64,000 bases of DNA from Scolanthus callimorphus (GCA_033964015.1 CM066912.1:20199073-20263072); one strand, 5' to 3'. Numbered from the stretch's first letter, positions 34,427-46,693 are shown. Numbers and translations are program-made. Notes: a model not told the origin generated them from the letters alone.

Positions 34427-34546
34427 GTCCTCTTGCAGGCTCTCCCTTCCTCCCTTCCCAGAACCCCTTGCGGCCCGCGCTATATCCGTTATCGCTCGCC
34501 CCTACTCCCTCCCCTTCCCTTTTCCGCTACTCAGGCTATGCATCCC
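34427..34546. mobile_element. MITE, family C, copy 3
   Basis: GGTCCTCTTGCAGGCTCTCC through GCTACTCAGGCTATGC, in opposite orientation to copy 1, with the same GCGGCCCGCGCTAT core. Confidence 0.7.
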
Positions 34547-34549
34547 GCG

Positions 34550-36890
34550 ATTCTCGATGTCACTTGTTTCTCAAGACTTATTACTAGTCTCCCGAAAGAT
34601 ACCAAATCCCTGCATTTCACCACAGGCCACCCAAATCCGTTTCCTTAACTTTTTACGATTTTCGACCTACCAAGGAATCATTTAGTGAATAAATATCGGG
34701 AAAAAGTATTTCAGTTTTGTTATTATAGGCACTTCAAGGAAACTGAAAATAATGTTCTTGCTACGTAAAGAATACCTACAATATTACAATTGCCTCACCA
34801 ACGGGACACCCCCTGGAACTCCTCAAACTAATACATACTACCTATGCCTATTTTAATTCATTGAATTTCACATGCCCTGTTGGAATAATGGCTTTGCTCA
34901 TTTGGAAAGACCGTTGCTCTCGTATTTTGATATTTATGCATTTTCGTGAAGCCTAAGTGCCTAAACCCGCCTGGGCTTGACACTTGCTATGGCGTGGGAA
35001 ATCCTTGCGTTAGTTGGAAATCCTTGCAAATTAAAGCACTTACCTATCGAATCGTAAAATCGCAATTATTACTATTGCACTGTAGAAACAAAGAAAAACA
35101 AATTGTTTGTATACAAAGTTGAATGAATTCAAGGTCTCAAGGGCATAGGGCTATTTCAATTCTCCAAGTATTGACTTCTTCCCCTTTAAAGTAAGCTACT
35201 CGGAATTAACAGGGAAACGTTGACACGTTAGAAGTCGGTCCATATTATAGGGAAACTTACCTCAACAATGTAATAGTATGAGAAGCAGACTGAAAGCTCT
35301 GAAATTTAGAGCAAGAGTATTATTAGTTTTCGAAACTAGTAACTTAAGAAGTTCGTTCTACAGCTATGGACCGTCGTCATAGCAAACGTATACACCTCTC
35401 CATTTAAATAAGCTTTTGTGCTTTTTCCGATTGTGTGTTTCAATGCTTAAATGCTTAAATAATTTTTCCTACTATAGCTTACGCTAATGTGTTTTGTATT
35501 GTATAAAAAGTGTCACAGAAATGATAAGTTCGTCGCGCCCACGTCTCGCCGCCTTTAATGTTCTCTATTTCATGCACCTGGAAAAGATAAGAAAAGGTAT
35601 TCGTTCTTTAAACAAGAAATTTAATATCTAAATATTATTTTTATTGAATTAGGACACAGAGCGAACATCCAGATACATTCCGTGAAGATATCACAAGAAT
35701 AACTAATATATAAAAGTTCTAGAGAAACAAAATTTGAAGGATTCATTAAGATTTGTTTCTATGTCAAGAACTTTTCGTGTTGACATTTTGATCGATTTTA
35801 GTAACATGTACCTCTCAAGAATTCGGGGATTCCCGTTTTATCTACAAGCAATCTATTTAGCGCGCATTAAACGTTGATTTGATTTACAATTTAAATTGAG
35901 GGCAAGGTTCTCACGGTGATACGAATCGTGTGTAATTAGGCTTGCAACTTGCGTCGAGATTTATTTTTCAGAAATAGGATTTTTAACAGCACAAATAGTT
36001 CCTCGTTTTCGTTCCCAGAAACCGGAAACCCGAATTTGAAATAAACACTGTTACAAGCTTACTGCGATATCTAGAATCCTTTAATTTGTTCATTAGCAAT
36101 TTCGGGTAAGCAAACAAACAAACACTCCTGTCTGAAGCGCGATCAAAGCTTTTAGCGAGTATCAGAAGTGTAGTTAGTAATTTCTGAGTTTGATTCCTAC
36201 AAAGCAGAAACCTGGAATCTGTATCACTGTTATTCGAATAATAAGAAAATTGGAAGCCACTATTTGAGGAACCCGCGTGAAATTCTCTAGAGTTCGGGAC
36301 TTGTAATTTTTAATAAGAACGTTCAGGCTGAAATTTACCAAATTTTAAGAAAATGCAGAGAGTTGAGCAAACATGATTTATTTTCAGTGATGGTTCTAAA
36401 ATCCAGAATCAAAGGAGTTAATTACTGCATTCAATAATTATTATAAATGGTGTGCCTTATAACTGATATTAATTTCAGTTATACTTGTCAGAATCATCTT
36501 ATGCGTCATGTTACTGCTGGGCGGCTGTATGTAACAAGTCGAGTCTAGTTTTTCGTTTCTCACTTTTCTTTTTGGGGACCAGTTATTACACATCTCTGTG
36601 CCAGCGCTTCTAGAAATTCCACTCTACGGCGTTATCCCCCTATCTATCCCCCATATTTAGCGGAAGACATTTAGGCTGCTCTCTGTGTACGAACCTGAAA
36701 CAACTCAAAGTTACGTCACTGCTGCTTCTTAGTACAACGAATTATGATTAAGGGAACTCCGACGTTTTTGCAGAAAGAGAAGATCGCATTCTTCTTTTAG
36801 TTGTGCGTGATGCGCGCCCAGATTTTAACAAATCACTTCATCAGACAAAAGGTTGATGCGAACATTCATTTTGGAGAGTACCCAAAGGCT
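34550..36890. other. No gene or repeat recognised
   Basis: A 2.3 kb AT-rich stretch without ORFs over 60 codons until just before the tandem array. Confidence 0.5.
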
Positions 36891-37118
36891 GTAAATTCTT
36901 GCGACGAAATTGTTCATCAATAAAGTGCGGTCTTGTCCGCCAGTGGTTCCGTTTAGAACACCACAAACTCTTATTGGAACGCAAGCCACCACGCCATTCA
37001 GTTCCTCGCAGTCCCCTTGATACTCGATCACGCAATCCTCTTGGAAAACCTTTAAACGTAAAGTCCTTGTGTGAATCATATTTGCGACAGCAGCTCGGTC
37101 CTGGACGTATCTTAGCAC
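36825..37118 (-). pseudogene. Gag-like? ORF of array, copy 1 (junction variant)
   Basis: The frame reads LRYVQDRAAVANMIHTRTLR and GVVACVPIRVCGVLNGTTGG, then GQDRTLLMNNFVA, as in the other copies. After that it crosses the array edge and acquires a different tail. I do not recognise the family. Position after the primer site suggests a gag remnant (inference). Confidence 0.4.
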
Positions 37119-37757
37119 ACATTCTCCTAGTGGCTACTTTACTGAATTCGCCGGGCCCTGGCGAATCCTAGAACACTATATATAGTTAGACCCCTGCTAA
37201 CTACCAAATACCACAGCTAGACTCCTGCTAACCATGCAACGCCAGCTCTCTCCCGCCGTATTGAAACAACCAGTGGAATAGGTACTTCTCCCAGAGGGAA
37301 ATCTTGCCGTCGGCAGAGGTGCTACTACTATACGAGACCTCGTGTGAGTGACTCGCCATTTTAACCCCAATGGACAAGTGCTATCTCCGTAGACCCTCTC
37401 ACAGCCATCATTCCCGTACTTCTTCCACTCAAGTCGCTTGTATCGCCATCAGGAACATGAAGGTGGCGTTTGCCATCGCTTTTCTTGGTCCCGATCGTAC
37501 AAGGGTGTCCAAAACTTCAGAGCTGTAATCGTTTCCAGATTCTCCTACTGTTCTGTCTCGTTTGAGCTTCACGTATCATTCCTGTCTTGGTCCGGTTGGT
37601 CGTGCATTATTGGTCACACGAATCAGCGTGTCTCGTCGTGCCTTTCATGTTAAGCGTGCGTTCTCTCCCGTTGTAAGAAACCTAACCTAAATGGAAATCT
37701 AAATCCTAATAAAAACCTAAGCCACAAAACACTTGCACCCCACTCCTGGTACCAAAA
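36898..37757 (-). repeat. Array block X1 (partial internal region)
   Basis: Matches 41240-42100 and 47871-48731. Its left edge is single-copy sequence. It includes ACTATATATAGT and short GTTAG-CTAAC hairpins near 37180. Confidence 0.8.
37740..37755 (-). other. Primer-binding site, tRNA-Leu(UAA) type, copy 1
   Basis: On the minus strand TGGTACCAGGAGTGGGGT lies 3 nt after the LTR end. It matches the complement of the conserved 3' end of eukaryotic tRNA-Leu(UAA) including CCA over 18 nt. The listed interval covers most of it (about 37737-37754). Copies 2 and 3 lie near 42083 and 48713. Confidence 0.7.
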
Positions 37758-38238
37758 TGTAACCTGCGAAAACGCGCGACGACTCCCCGAATCTCGGGAA
37801 GCGCCGTCGATCCACGCGGTTAAGAAACTAAAACTAAAAAAACGAAATGAAAGGTTTGGCGCTAACATAAGGACGCGCCTAAAACTTAAACTGAAATTAA
37901 CTGAACATAAAACTTATCAGTATCCGCGAGCGAAGGCAACGTGAGAACAAATGATGGATGCAAGGAGTGGACTTATAAGATATTTATTACGGAACTTACG
38001 AACATAAATTACAAAACTGTTACGATACATGTGAAATTCTTTAAGGCGAAACTCTATAAACAATTCTAATCAAAACTACTAAAGCCGACAAAACTCTTAC
38101 GAAACTCTAGCGAAATATCAAAAACTCTTCTTAAAACTATTGTGTCACAATTCCAAAACAACTCTAAACATTCTTACTCAGAAACACTTGTTGCGCACAA
38201 AATCTTGTTCGAAAACTCTATACGAATACTTGAAATCC
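37758..38238 (-). repeat. LTR-like block Y1
   Basis: On the plus strand it starts TGTAACCTGCGAAAACGCG and ends ACTTGAAATCC. The first 80 bp distinguish Y from Y'. Confidence 0.75.
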
Positions 38239-38399
38239 ATAAGGACCCATGAATATCTATGCTTAGAACGTCGAACTCAAGCTGACCTAATTAAAGCGTC
38301 AGTTCTTTCGAACATAGTAGCTACTGCCCGCCAGGCATTTAGGTGGGGTTTATTTTTTGGAAGTTATTAGCTTCGTCGCGCGTGTTTCCCAAAACTGCA

Positions 38400-38540
38400 A
38401 TAGATGTCCTCTTTTATGCGCTTGAAGCGAGCCGTGCCGTGCCGTAAGTTAAGGTCAGACTCAAGAGATTCTCTCAGAGCCTTCACTTCGTCCTTTACCA
38501 CCGCGCGTATGCATTGTTACGCGACCTCGAAATTCACTAT
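38400..38540 (-). pseudogene. Short helical coding-like segment in block Z
   Basis: The minus strand reads IRAVVKDEVKALRESLESDL then KRIKEDIYC, an amphipathic, charged, probably helical stretch of about 50 codons between stops. It occurs in all three Z copies. It could be a coiled-coil fragment of an old gag, but it is unproven. Confidence 0.35.
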
Positions 38541-39784
38541 TGCGATTGGCGATTCTCAGCAAAGAAATTGCAATGTCAATTTTCTTGAGCAGAAAGTTAA
38601 TAATTCTAGGCCAGAAAGCTAAAGGGGTGCAGAAATAGTGTTTCTATTAAAATATTTTTATTGTAAAAATGATCAGAAATCAATTATCATACACATTCCC
38701 ATGAATTGACATGACTACCAACAGTTACTCAAATTAACTGCGACCATGTAATTGTGTAGATACATAAATAGAATTTAGTTTTACAACCTTGAAGTATCTT
38801 AACTGTTTTAAAGTCAACAAACATAAAGTGTGCACCCTAGAGTGAAACACTCTCTCCTAAGTTATATTAACCCCCTTTCCGGTCGTGCGAACACTACAAT
38901 AAACACAATGATTATTCAAAAATATTCGTTTAGTACGAAATGCGCAGGAATAACAGAAACTTCACTGAAATAAACCGTGGCAAACTCGTCAGCGAAGCGC
39001 TGAGGGGCTTACCGGTCAGAGGACCAGCTACTCAGCAAGTCACAAGCGCGGTTCATTATTCCCGGTAAGTGAACCCCGCGCAGCTCGAAACCGTACAAAA
39101 ATGATAAATAACATAGCTCTCAAGTATCAGACCAGGGTAGTAACCAGGTATATGGGATCAGGGATCAGCGCCATTTTGAGGATCAGGGATCGCGATTTAG
39201 GCCACTGGGATCGGGATCATCCTCTCAGATATAGGGGTCATGTCGATATTTATGGGATAGGGGGTCAAAAAAACGTTCTCTTTACTCAACAAACATCACA
39301 ACACTGAGCTGATAGAGTGATAGCAGTGATACCGTGATACACAACCACGATAAACCAAACTTTAAGTGTGCTTGCAAAGCGGTTGGAAAAGAAGACCAGG
39401 TACCGATAAGTTCCTTCCAGCAGGTAGCACCCCGTGATGCTAAATGAGCGATGTTGATTCGTGAAGGCAAGTATAGCAACTATAGCAAGTTAAACATTAC
39501 CCGGCATGATAGGGGTGGATCCCGTAAAGCTTTGTTCTTTCTTTTGAGCGTGTTGCTGGAAACTCTTTGTCTTTGCTGATTTTTGCTCGGAATTGAAGAA
39601 TGGGAAAACTTCAAACGCGATAGGTAAGCAACATTTTACTTTGTAAAGTTTATGAATTAAGTCCAATCATCACAGTATTTTAAGCAGCAATTCTCCAATA
39701 ACTTTCGAATTTTTGCCTAAATAGCACACGGATTACGGATTTTAAGAAAAACTCGAGCAGATTTTCGGATTCTCAAAACGTATC

Positions 39785-40060
39785 GGAGGGGGGGGTGGGG
39801 GGGGGGGGGGGGGGGGGGTTAGGGGGCGTACTCCAAATATTTTTGACGGGGGTGCTCGTCGGGAAAATTGATTTTGACCCTAAGGGATAGCAAAATGGGT
39901 GTGGCAAACAGCAAATTTACCCCAAATTTACCCCTAAAAGAAAGCAAATTTGCGTGGCGACCGCCGAATTTACCCCTAAAAGATAGCAAATTTTGCAGGT
40001 CAAAACAAATAAAAGCGAAATTTTAGGTCTTTTAGGGTTTTCAACCAAGTTTCCATTGTT
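39785..40060. repeat. Poly-G element inside block Z
   Basis: A G tract is followed by GTGCTCGTCGGGAAA and TTTTGACCCTAAGGGATAGC, then three TTTACCCCTAAAAG motifs. It is similar in design to the element at 5479-5869 (GTGACCGTCGGGAAA, TTTTGACCCTAAAAAATACC), so a related family was captured in the array before it multiplied. Confidence 0.65.
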
Positions 40061-40072
40061 AATGTAACCGGC

Positions 40073-40539
40073 GAAAACGCGCGACGACTCCCGGAATCTC
40101 GGGAAGCGCCGTCGTTCCACGCGGTCTGGAAAATAGAACTAAAAAGCGAAATGAAAGGTTTGGCGCTAACATAAGGACGCGCCTAAAACTTAAACTGAAA
40201 TTAACTGAACATAACTTATCAGGATCCGCGAGCGAAGGCAACGTGAGAACAAATGATGGATGCAAGGAGTGGACTTATAAGATATTTATTACGGAACTTA
40301 CGAACATAAATTACAAAACTGTTACGATACATGTGAAATTCTTTAAGGCGAAACTCTATAAACAATTCCAATCAAAACTACTAAAGCCGACAAAACTCTT
40401 ACGAAACTCTAGCGAAATATCAAAACTCTTCTGAAAACTATTGTGTCACAATTCCAAAACAACTCTAAACATTCTTACTCAGAAACACTTGTTGCGCACA
40501 AAATCTTGTTCGAAAACTCTATACGAATACTTGAAATCC
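40073..40539 (-). repeat. LTR-like block Y'1
   Basis: It starts TGTAACCGGCGAAAACGCG; the variant first part includes GCGGTCTGGAAAATAGAAC. The remainder is nearly identical to Y. It is followed by W. Confidence 0.75.
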
Positions 40540-42100
40540 TAAAGCTGATCTATCTTTCCGAAAATACTTACAACGGAGAACAGAGCACAGCTTACACTCA
40601 AGACTTTAGCCGGCCGGGGGCAAAGCCCCGACTCTTGTTGACTGTCCCTGCTTTGCGACTTCTCAGCTTTGCTCTTCTTCAATCTCTCTCTCTAGCAACC
40701 TAAATCTGCGTATTTATACCAGCTATCACTAACGAGCTTGTAATAGAAATTCATGAAACAAAACTTAAAAACGCGTTCCGTCCTTGCTAAATTTCCGGTC
40801 AACAACAAAGGAACTATTTACCTACTTAGCGGCAATTTGCGCAATTAGGAAATTAGCGGCAGCCATTACACTGCAGACTGCGCACACAACGGAAGAAGAT
40901 AACAACGCCTACTTCTCCCTTGTGCTGATACAAAAAAGTAATAATTCTAAAGTCCTCTTTCTGAGTTTTGCGAACTTAAAATCACTGAAAAGTGATCTGG
41001 TCACATTCGCCACCTCTTTTGTTCTACTCGTCCTCGAGCGAACTAAACTAAAGTCAAAATCCAGCTATAAAGGAACCAAAAATGACAAGTCCTTGTTTAT
41101 CTAACTCCCGCATCATACTATAGCATCATACCATCGGTACAGTTCTTTGTTTGATGTCGTGTAACTCCTCGGCACTTTACCCGCACCACACTTAGTCCAA
41201 CTCTTGATCTGTGCCTTGACTTCTTCACTCTTTTCTTGGCTTGCGACGAAATTGTTCATCAATAAAGTGCGGTCTTGTCCGCCAGTGGTTCCGTTTAGAA
41301 CACCACAAACTCTTATTGGAACGCACGCCACCACGCCATTCAGTTCCTCGCAATCCCCTTGATACTCGATCACGCCATCCTCTTGGAAAACCTTTAAACG
41401 TAAAGTCCTTGTGTGAATCATATTTGCGACAGCAGCTCGGTCCTGGACGTATCTTAGCACACATTCTCCTAGTGGCTACTTTACTGAATTCGCCGGGCCC
41501 TGGCGAATCCTAGAACACTATATATAGTTAGACCCCTGCTAACTACCAAATACCACAGCTAGACTCCTGCTAACCATGCAACGCCAGCTCTCTCCCGCCG
41601 TATTGAAACAACCAGTGGAATAGGTACTTCTCCCAGAGGGAAATCTTGCCGTCGGCAGAGGTGCTACTACTATACGAGACCTCGTGTGAGTGACTCGCCA
41701 TTTTAACCCCAATGGACAAGTGCTATCTCCGTAGACCCTCTCACAGCCATCATTCCCGTACTTCTTCCACTCAAGTCGCTTGTATCGCCATCAGGAACAT
41801 GAAGGTGGCGTTTGCCATCGCTTTTCTTGGTCCCGATCGTACAAGGGTGTCCCAAAACTTCAGAGCTGTAATCGTTTCCAGATTCTCCTACTGTTCTGTC
41901 TCGTTTGAGCTTCACGTATCATTCCTGTCTTGGTCCGGTTGGTCGTGCATTATTGGTCACACGAATCAGCGTGTCTCGTCGTGCCTTTCATGTTAAGCGT
42001 GCGTTCTCTCCCGTTGTAAGAAACCTAACCTAAATGGAAATCTAAATCCTAATAAAAACCTAAGCCACAAAACACTTGCACCCCACTCCTGGTACCAAAA
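40540..42100 (-). repeat. Array block W1-X2 (internal region)
   Basis: It contains the hairpin GGGGGCAAAGCCCC near 40616, then on the minus strand the ORF and primer site. Repeated at 47172-48731. Confidence 0.8.
41113..41460 (-). CDS. Gag-like? ORF of array, copy 2
   Basis: A 115-codon frame: LRYVQDRAAVANMIHTRTLR, then FQEDGVIEYQGDCEELNG, VACVPIRVCGVLNGTTGG and SEEVKAQIKSWTKCGAGK. A one-base difference from copy 3 near 41178 changes the last 20 residues. Upstream the frame is open back to an AG acceptor-like site (about 41478). The product is unknown; position between primer site and LTR suggests a gag remnant. Confidence 0.4.
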   Translation of the reverse strand: MLRYVQDRAAVANMIHTRTLRLKVFQEDGVIEYQGDCEELNGVVACVPIRVCGVLNGTTGGQDRTLLMNNFVASQEKSEEVKAQIKSWTKCGAGKVPRSYTTSNKELYRWYDAIV

Positions 42101-42576
42101 TGTAACCTGCGAAAACGCGCGACGACTCCCCGAATCTCGGGAAGCGCCGTCGATCCACGCGGTTAAGAAACTAAAACTAAAAAAACGAAATGAAAGGTTT
42201 GGCGCTAACATAAGGACGCGCCTAAAACTTAAACTGAAATTAACTGAACATAAAACTTATCAGTATCCGCGAGCGAAGGCAACGTGAGAACAAATGATGG
42301 ATGCAAGGAGTGGACTTATAAGATATTTATTACGGAACTTACGAACATAAATTACTGTTACGATACATGTGAAATTCTTTAAGGCGAAACTCTATAAACA
42401 ATTCCAATCAAAACTACTAAAGCCGACAAAACTCTTACGAAACTCTAGCGAAATATCAAAAACTCTTCTGAAAACTATTGTGTCACAATTCCAAAACAAC
42501 TCTAAACATTCTTACTCAGAAACACTTGTTGCGCACAAAATCTTGTTCGAAAACTCTATACGAATACTTGAAATCC
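42101..42576 (-). repeat. LTR-like block Y2
   Basis: Y-type start. It shares with Y3 a 6-bp deletion (AAATTACTGTTACG where Y1 and all Y' have AAATTACAAAACTG), linking Y2 and Y3 as closest relatives. Confidence 0.75.
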
Positions 42577-44392
42577 ATAAGGACCCATGAATATCTATGC
42601 TTAGAACGTCGAACTCAAGCTGACCTAATTAAAGCGTCAGTTCTTTCGAACATAGTAGCTACTGCCCGCCAGGCATTTAGGTGGGGTTTATTTTTTGGAA
42701 GTTATTAGCTTCGTCGCGCGTGTTTCCCAAAACTGCAATAGATGTCCTCTTTTATGCGCTTGAAGCGAGCCGTGCCGTGCCGTAAGTTAAGGTCAGACTC
42801 AAGAGATTCTCTCAGAGCCTTCACTTCGTCCTTTACCACCGCGCGTATGCATTGTTACGCGACCTCGAAATCACTATTGCGATTGGCGATTCTCAGCAAA
42901 GAAATTGCAATGTCAATTTTCTTGAGCAGAAAGTTAATAATTCTAGGCCAGAAAGCTAAAGGGGTGCAGAAATAGTGTTTCTATTAAAATATTTTTATTG
43001 TAAAAATGATCAGAAATCAATTATCATACACATTCCCATGAATTGACATGACTACCAACAGTTACTCAAATTAACTGCGACCATGTAATTGTGTAGATAC
43101 ATAAATAGAATTTAGTTTTACAACCTTGAAGTATCTTAACTGTTTTAAAGTCAACAAACATAAAGTGTGCACCCTAGAGTGAAACACTCTCTCCTAAGTT
43201 ATATTAACCCCCTTTCCGGTCGTGCGAACACTACAATAAACACAATGATTATTCAAAAATATTCGTTTAGTACGAAATGCGCAGGAATAACAGAAACTTC
43301 ACTGAAATAAACCGTGGCAAACTCGTCAGCGAAGCGCTGAGGGGCTTACCGGTCAGAGGACCAGCTACTCAGCAAGTCACAAGCGCGGTTCATTATTCCG
43401 GTAAGTGAACCCCGCGCAGCTCGAAACCGTACAAAAATGATAAATAACATAGCTCTCAAGTATCAGACCAGGGTAGTAACCAGGTATATGGGATCAGGGA
43501 TCAGCGCCATTTTGAGGATCAGGGATCGCGATTTAGGCCACTGGGATCGGGATCATCCTCTCAGATATAGGGGTCATGTCGATATTTATGGGATAGGGGG
43601 TCAAAAAAACGTTCTCTTTACTCAACAAACATCACAACACTGAGCTGATAGAGTGATAGCAGTGATACCGTGATACACAACCACGATAAACCAAACTTTA
43701 AGTGTGCTTGCAAAGCGGTTGGAAAAGAAGACCAGGTACCGATAAGTTCCTTCCAGCAGGTAGCACCCCGTGATGCTAAATGAGCGATGTTGATTCGTGA
43801 AGGCAAGTATAGCAACTATAGCAAGTTAAACATTACCCGGCATGATAGGGGTGGATCCCGTAAAGCTTTGTTCTTTCTTTTGAGCGTGTTGCTGGAAACT
43901 CTTTGTCTTTGCTGATTTTTGCTCGGAATTGAAGAATGGGAAAACTTCAAACGCGATAGGTAAGCAACATTTTACTTTGTAAAGTTTATGAATTAAGTCC
44001 AATCATCACAGTATTTTAAGCAGCAATTCTCCAATAACTTTCGAATTTTTGCCTAAATAGCACACGGATTACGGATTTTAAGAAAAACTCGAGCAGATTT
44101 TCGGATTCTCAAAACGTATCGGAGGGGGGGGGTGGGGGGGGGGGGGGGTTAGGGGGCGTACTCCAAATATTTTTGACGGGGGTGCTCGTCGGGAAAATTG
44201 ATTTTGACCCTAAGGGATAGCAAAATGGGTGTGGCAAACAGCAATTTACCCCAAATTTACCCCTAAAAGAAAGCAAATTTTGCGTGGCGACCGCCGAATT
44301 TACCCCTAAAAGATAGCAAATTTTGCAGGTCAAAACAAATAAAAGCGAAATTTTAGGTCTTTTAGGGTTTTCAACCAAGTTTCCATTGTTAA
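42577..44392. repeat. Array block Z2
   Basis: Same content as Z1, with a shorter G tract near 44124-44150 and one-base differences. Confidence 0.8.
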
Positions 44393-44869
44393 TGTAACCG
44401 GCGAAAACGCGCGACGACTCCCGGAATCTCGGGAAGCGCCGTCGTTCCACGCGGTCTGGAAAATAGAACTAAAAAGCGAAATGAAAGGTTTGGCGCTAAC
44501 ATAAGGACGCGCCTAAAACTTAAACTGAAATTAACTGAACATAACTTATCAGGATCCGCGAGCGAAGGCAACGTGAGAACAAATGATGGATGCAAGGAGT
44601 GGACTTATAAGATATTTATTACGGAACTTACGAACATAAATTACAAAACTGTTACGATACATGTGAAATTCTTTAAGGCGAAACTCTATAAACAATTCCA
44701 ATCAAAACTACTAAAGCCGACAAAACTCTTACGAAACTCTAGCGAAATATCAAAAACTCTTCTGAAAACTATTGTGTCACAATTCCAAAACAACTCTAAA
44801 CATTCTTACTCAGAAACACTTGTTGCGCACAAAATCTTGTTCGAAACTCTATACGAATACTTGAAATCC
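44393..44869 (-). repeat. LTR-like block Y'2
   Basis: Y'-type start. Uniquely it is flanked by Z on both sides, the signature of an exchange between LTR-like blocks. Confidence 0.75.
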
Positions 44870-46693
44870 ATAAGGACCCATGAATATCTATGCTTAGAAC
44901 GTCGAACTCAAGCTGACCTAATTAAAGCGTCAGTTCTTTCGAACATAGTAGCTACTGCCCGCCAGGCATTTAGGTGGGGTTTATTTTTTGGAAGTTATTA
45001 GCTTCGTCGCGCGTGTTTCCCAAAACTGCAATAGATGTCCTCTTTTATGCGCTTGAAGCGAGCCGTGCCGTGCCGTAAGTTAAGGTCAGACTCAAGAGAT
45101 TCTCTCAGAGCCTTCACTTCGTCCTTTACCACCGCGCGTATGCATTGTTACGCGACCTCGAAATTCACTATTGCGATTGGCGATTCTCAGCAAAGAAATT
45201 GCAATGTCAATTTTCTTGAGCAGAAAGTTAATAATTCTAGGCCAGAAAGCTAAAGGGGTGCAGAAATAGTGTTTCTATTAAAATATTTTTATTGTAAAAA
45301 TGATCAGAAATCAATTATCATACACATTCCCATGAATTGACATGACTACCAACAGTTACTCAAATTAACTGCGACCATGTAATTGTGTAGATACATAAAT
45401 AGAATTTAGTTTTACAACCTTGAAGTATCTTAACTGTTTTAAAGTCAACAAACATAAAGTGTGCACCCTAGAGTGAAACACTCTCTCCTAAGTTATATTA
45501 ACCCCCTTTCCGGTCGTGCGAACACTACAATAAACACAATGATTATTCAAAAATATTCGTTTAGTACGAAATGCGCAGGAATAACAGAAACTTCACTGAA
45601 ATAAACCGTGGCAAACTCGTCAGCGAAGCGCTGAGGGGCTTACCGGTCAGAGGACCAGCTACTCAGCAAGTCACAAGCGCGGTTCATTATTCCCGGTAAG
45701 TGAACCCCGCGCAGCTCGAAACCGTACAAAAATGATAAATAACATAGCTCTCAAGTATCAGACCAGGGTAGTAACCAGGTATATGGGATCAGGGATCAGC
45801 GCCATTTTGAGGATCAGGGATCGCGATTTAGGCCACTGGGATCGGGATCATCCTCTCAGATATAGGGGTCATGTCGATATTTATGGGATAGGGGGTCAAA
45901 AAAACGTTCTCTTTACTCAACAAACATCACAACACTGAGCTGATAGAGTGATAGCAGTGATACCGTGATACACAACCACGATAAACCAAACTTTAAGTGT
46001 GCTTGCAAAGCGGTTGGAAAAGAAGACCAGGTACCGATAAGTTCCTTCCAGCAGGTAGCACCCCGTGATGCTAAATGAGCGATGTTGATTCGTGAAGGCA
46101 AGTATAGCAACTATAGCAAGTTAAACATTACCCGGCATGATAGGGGTGGATCCCGTAAAGCTTTGTTCTTTCTTTTGAGCGTGTTGCTGGAAACTCTTTG
46201 TCTTTGCTGATTTTTGCTCGGAATTGAAGAATGGGAAAACTTCAAACGCGATAGGTAAGCAACATTTTACTTTGTAAAGTTTATGAATTAAGTCCAATCA
46301 TCACAGTATTTTAAGCAGCAATTCTCCAATAACTTTCGAATTTTTGCCTAAATAGCACACGGATTACGGATTTTAAGAAAAACTCGAGCAGATTTTCGGA
46401 TTCTCAAAACGTATCGGAGGGGGGGGGTGGGGGGGGGGGGGGGGGGGGTTAGGGGGCGTACTCCAAATATTTTTGACGGGGGTGCTCGTCGGGAAAATTG
46501 ATTTTGACCCTAAGGGATAGCAAAATGGGTGTGGCAAACAGCAAATTTACCCCAAATTTACCCCTAAAAGAAAGCAAATTTTGCGTGGCGACCGCCGAAT
46601 TTACCCCTAAAAGATAGCAAATTTTGCAGGTCAAAACAAATAAAAGCGAAATTTTAGGTCTTTTAGGGTTTTCAACCAAGTTTCCATTGTTAA
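44870..46693. repeat. Array block Z3
   Basis: Same as Z1 and Z2. This extra Z-Y' unit is missing from the first repeat. Confidence 0.8.

Larger units (their letters stand above)
38239..40072. repeat. Array block Z1
   Basis: 1.83 kb, repeated at 42577-44392 and 44870-46693. It contains a GATC-rich stretch (about 39150-39260), a G tract with a CTCGTCGGGAAAATTGATTT element (about 39785-40050) and a short minus-strand frame. The variable G-tract length is the main difference between copies. Confidence 0.8.

Noticed and set aside
36899..37171. Plus-strand 90-codon ORF repeated in all three X blocks
   Set aside because: It lies opposite the minus-strand frame that follows the primer site; repetition reflects block duplication, not independent conservation.
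37650..37868. ORFs across the Y blocks (also near 41993, 48624, 40059, 44389 and 46690)
   Set aside because: They span LTR-like sequence and change between Y and Y'; treated as non-coding.
40600..40640. GGGGGCAAAGCCCC hairpin as a bacterial terminator
   Set aside because: The surrounding sequence is eukaryotic retroelement-derived and there is no following T-run or operon.
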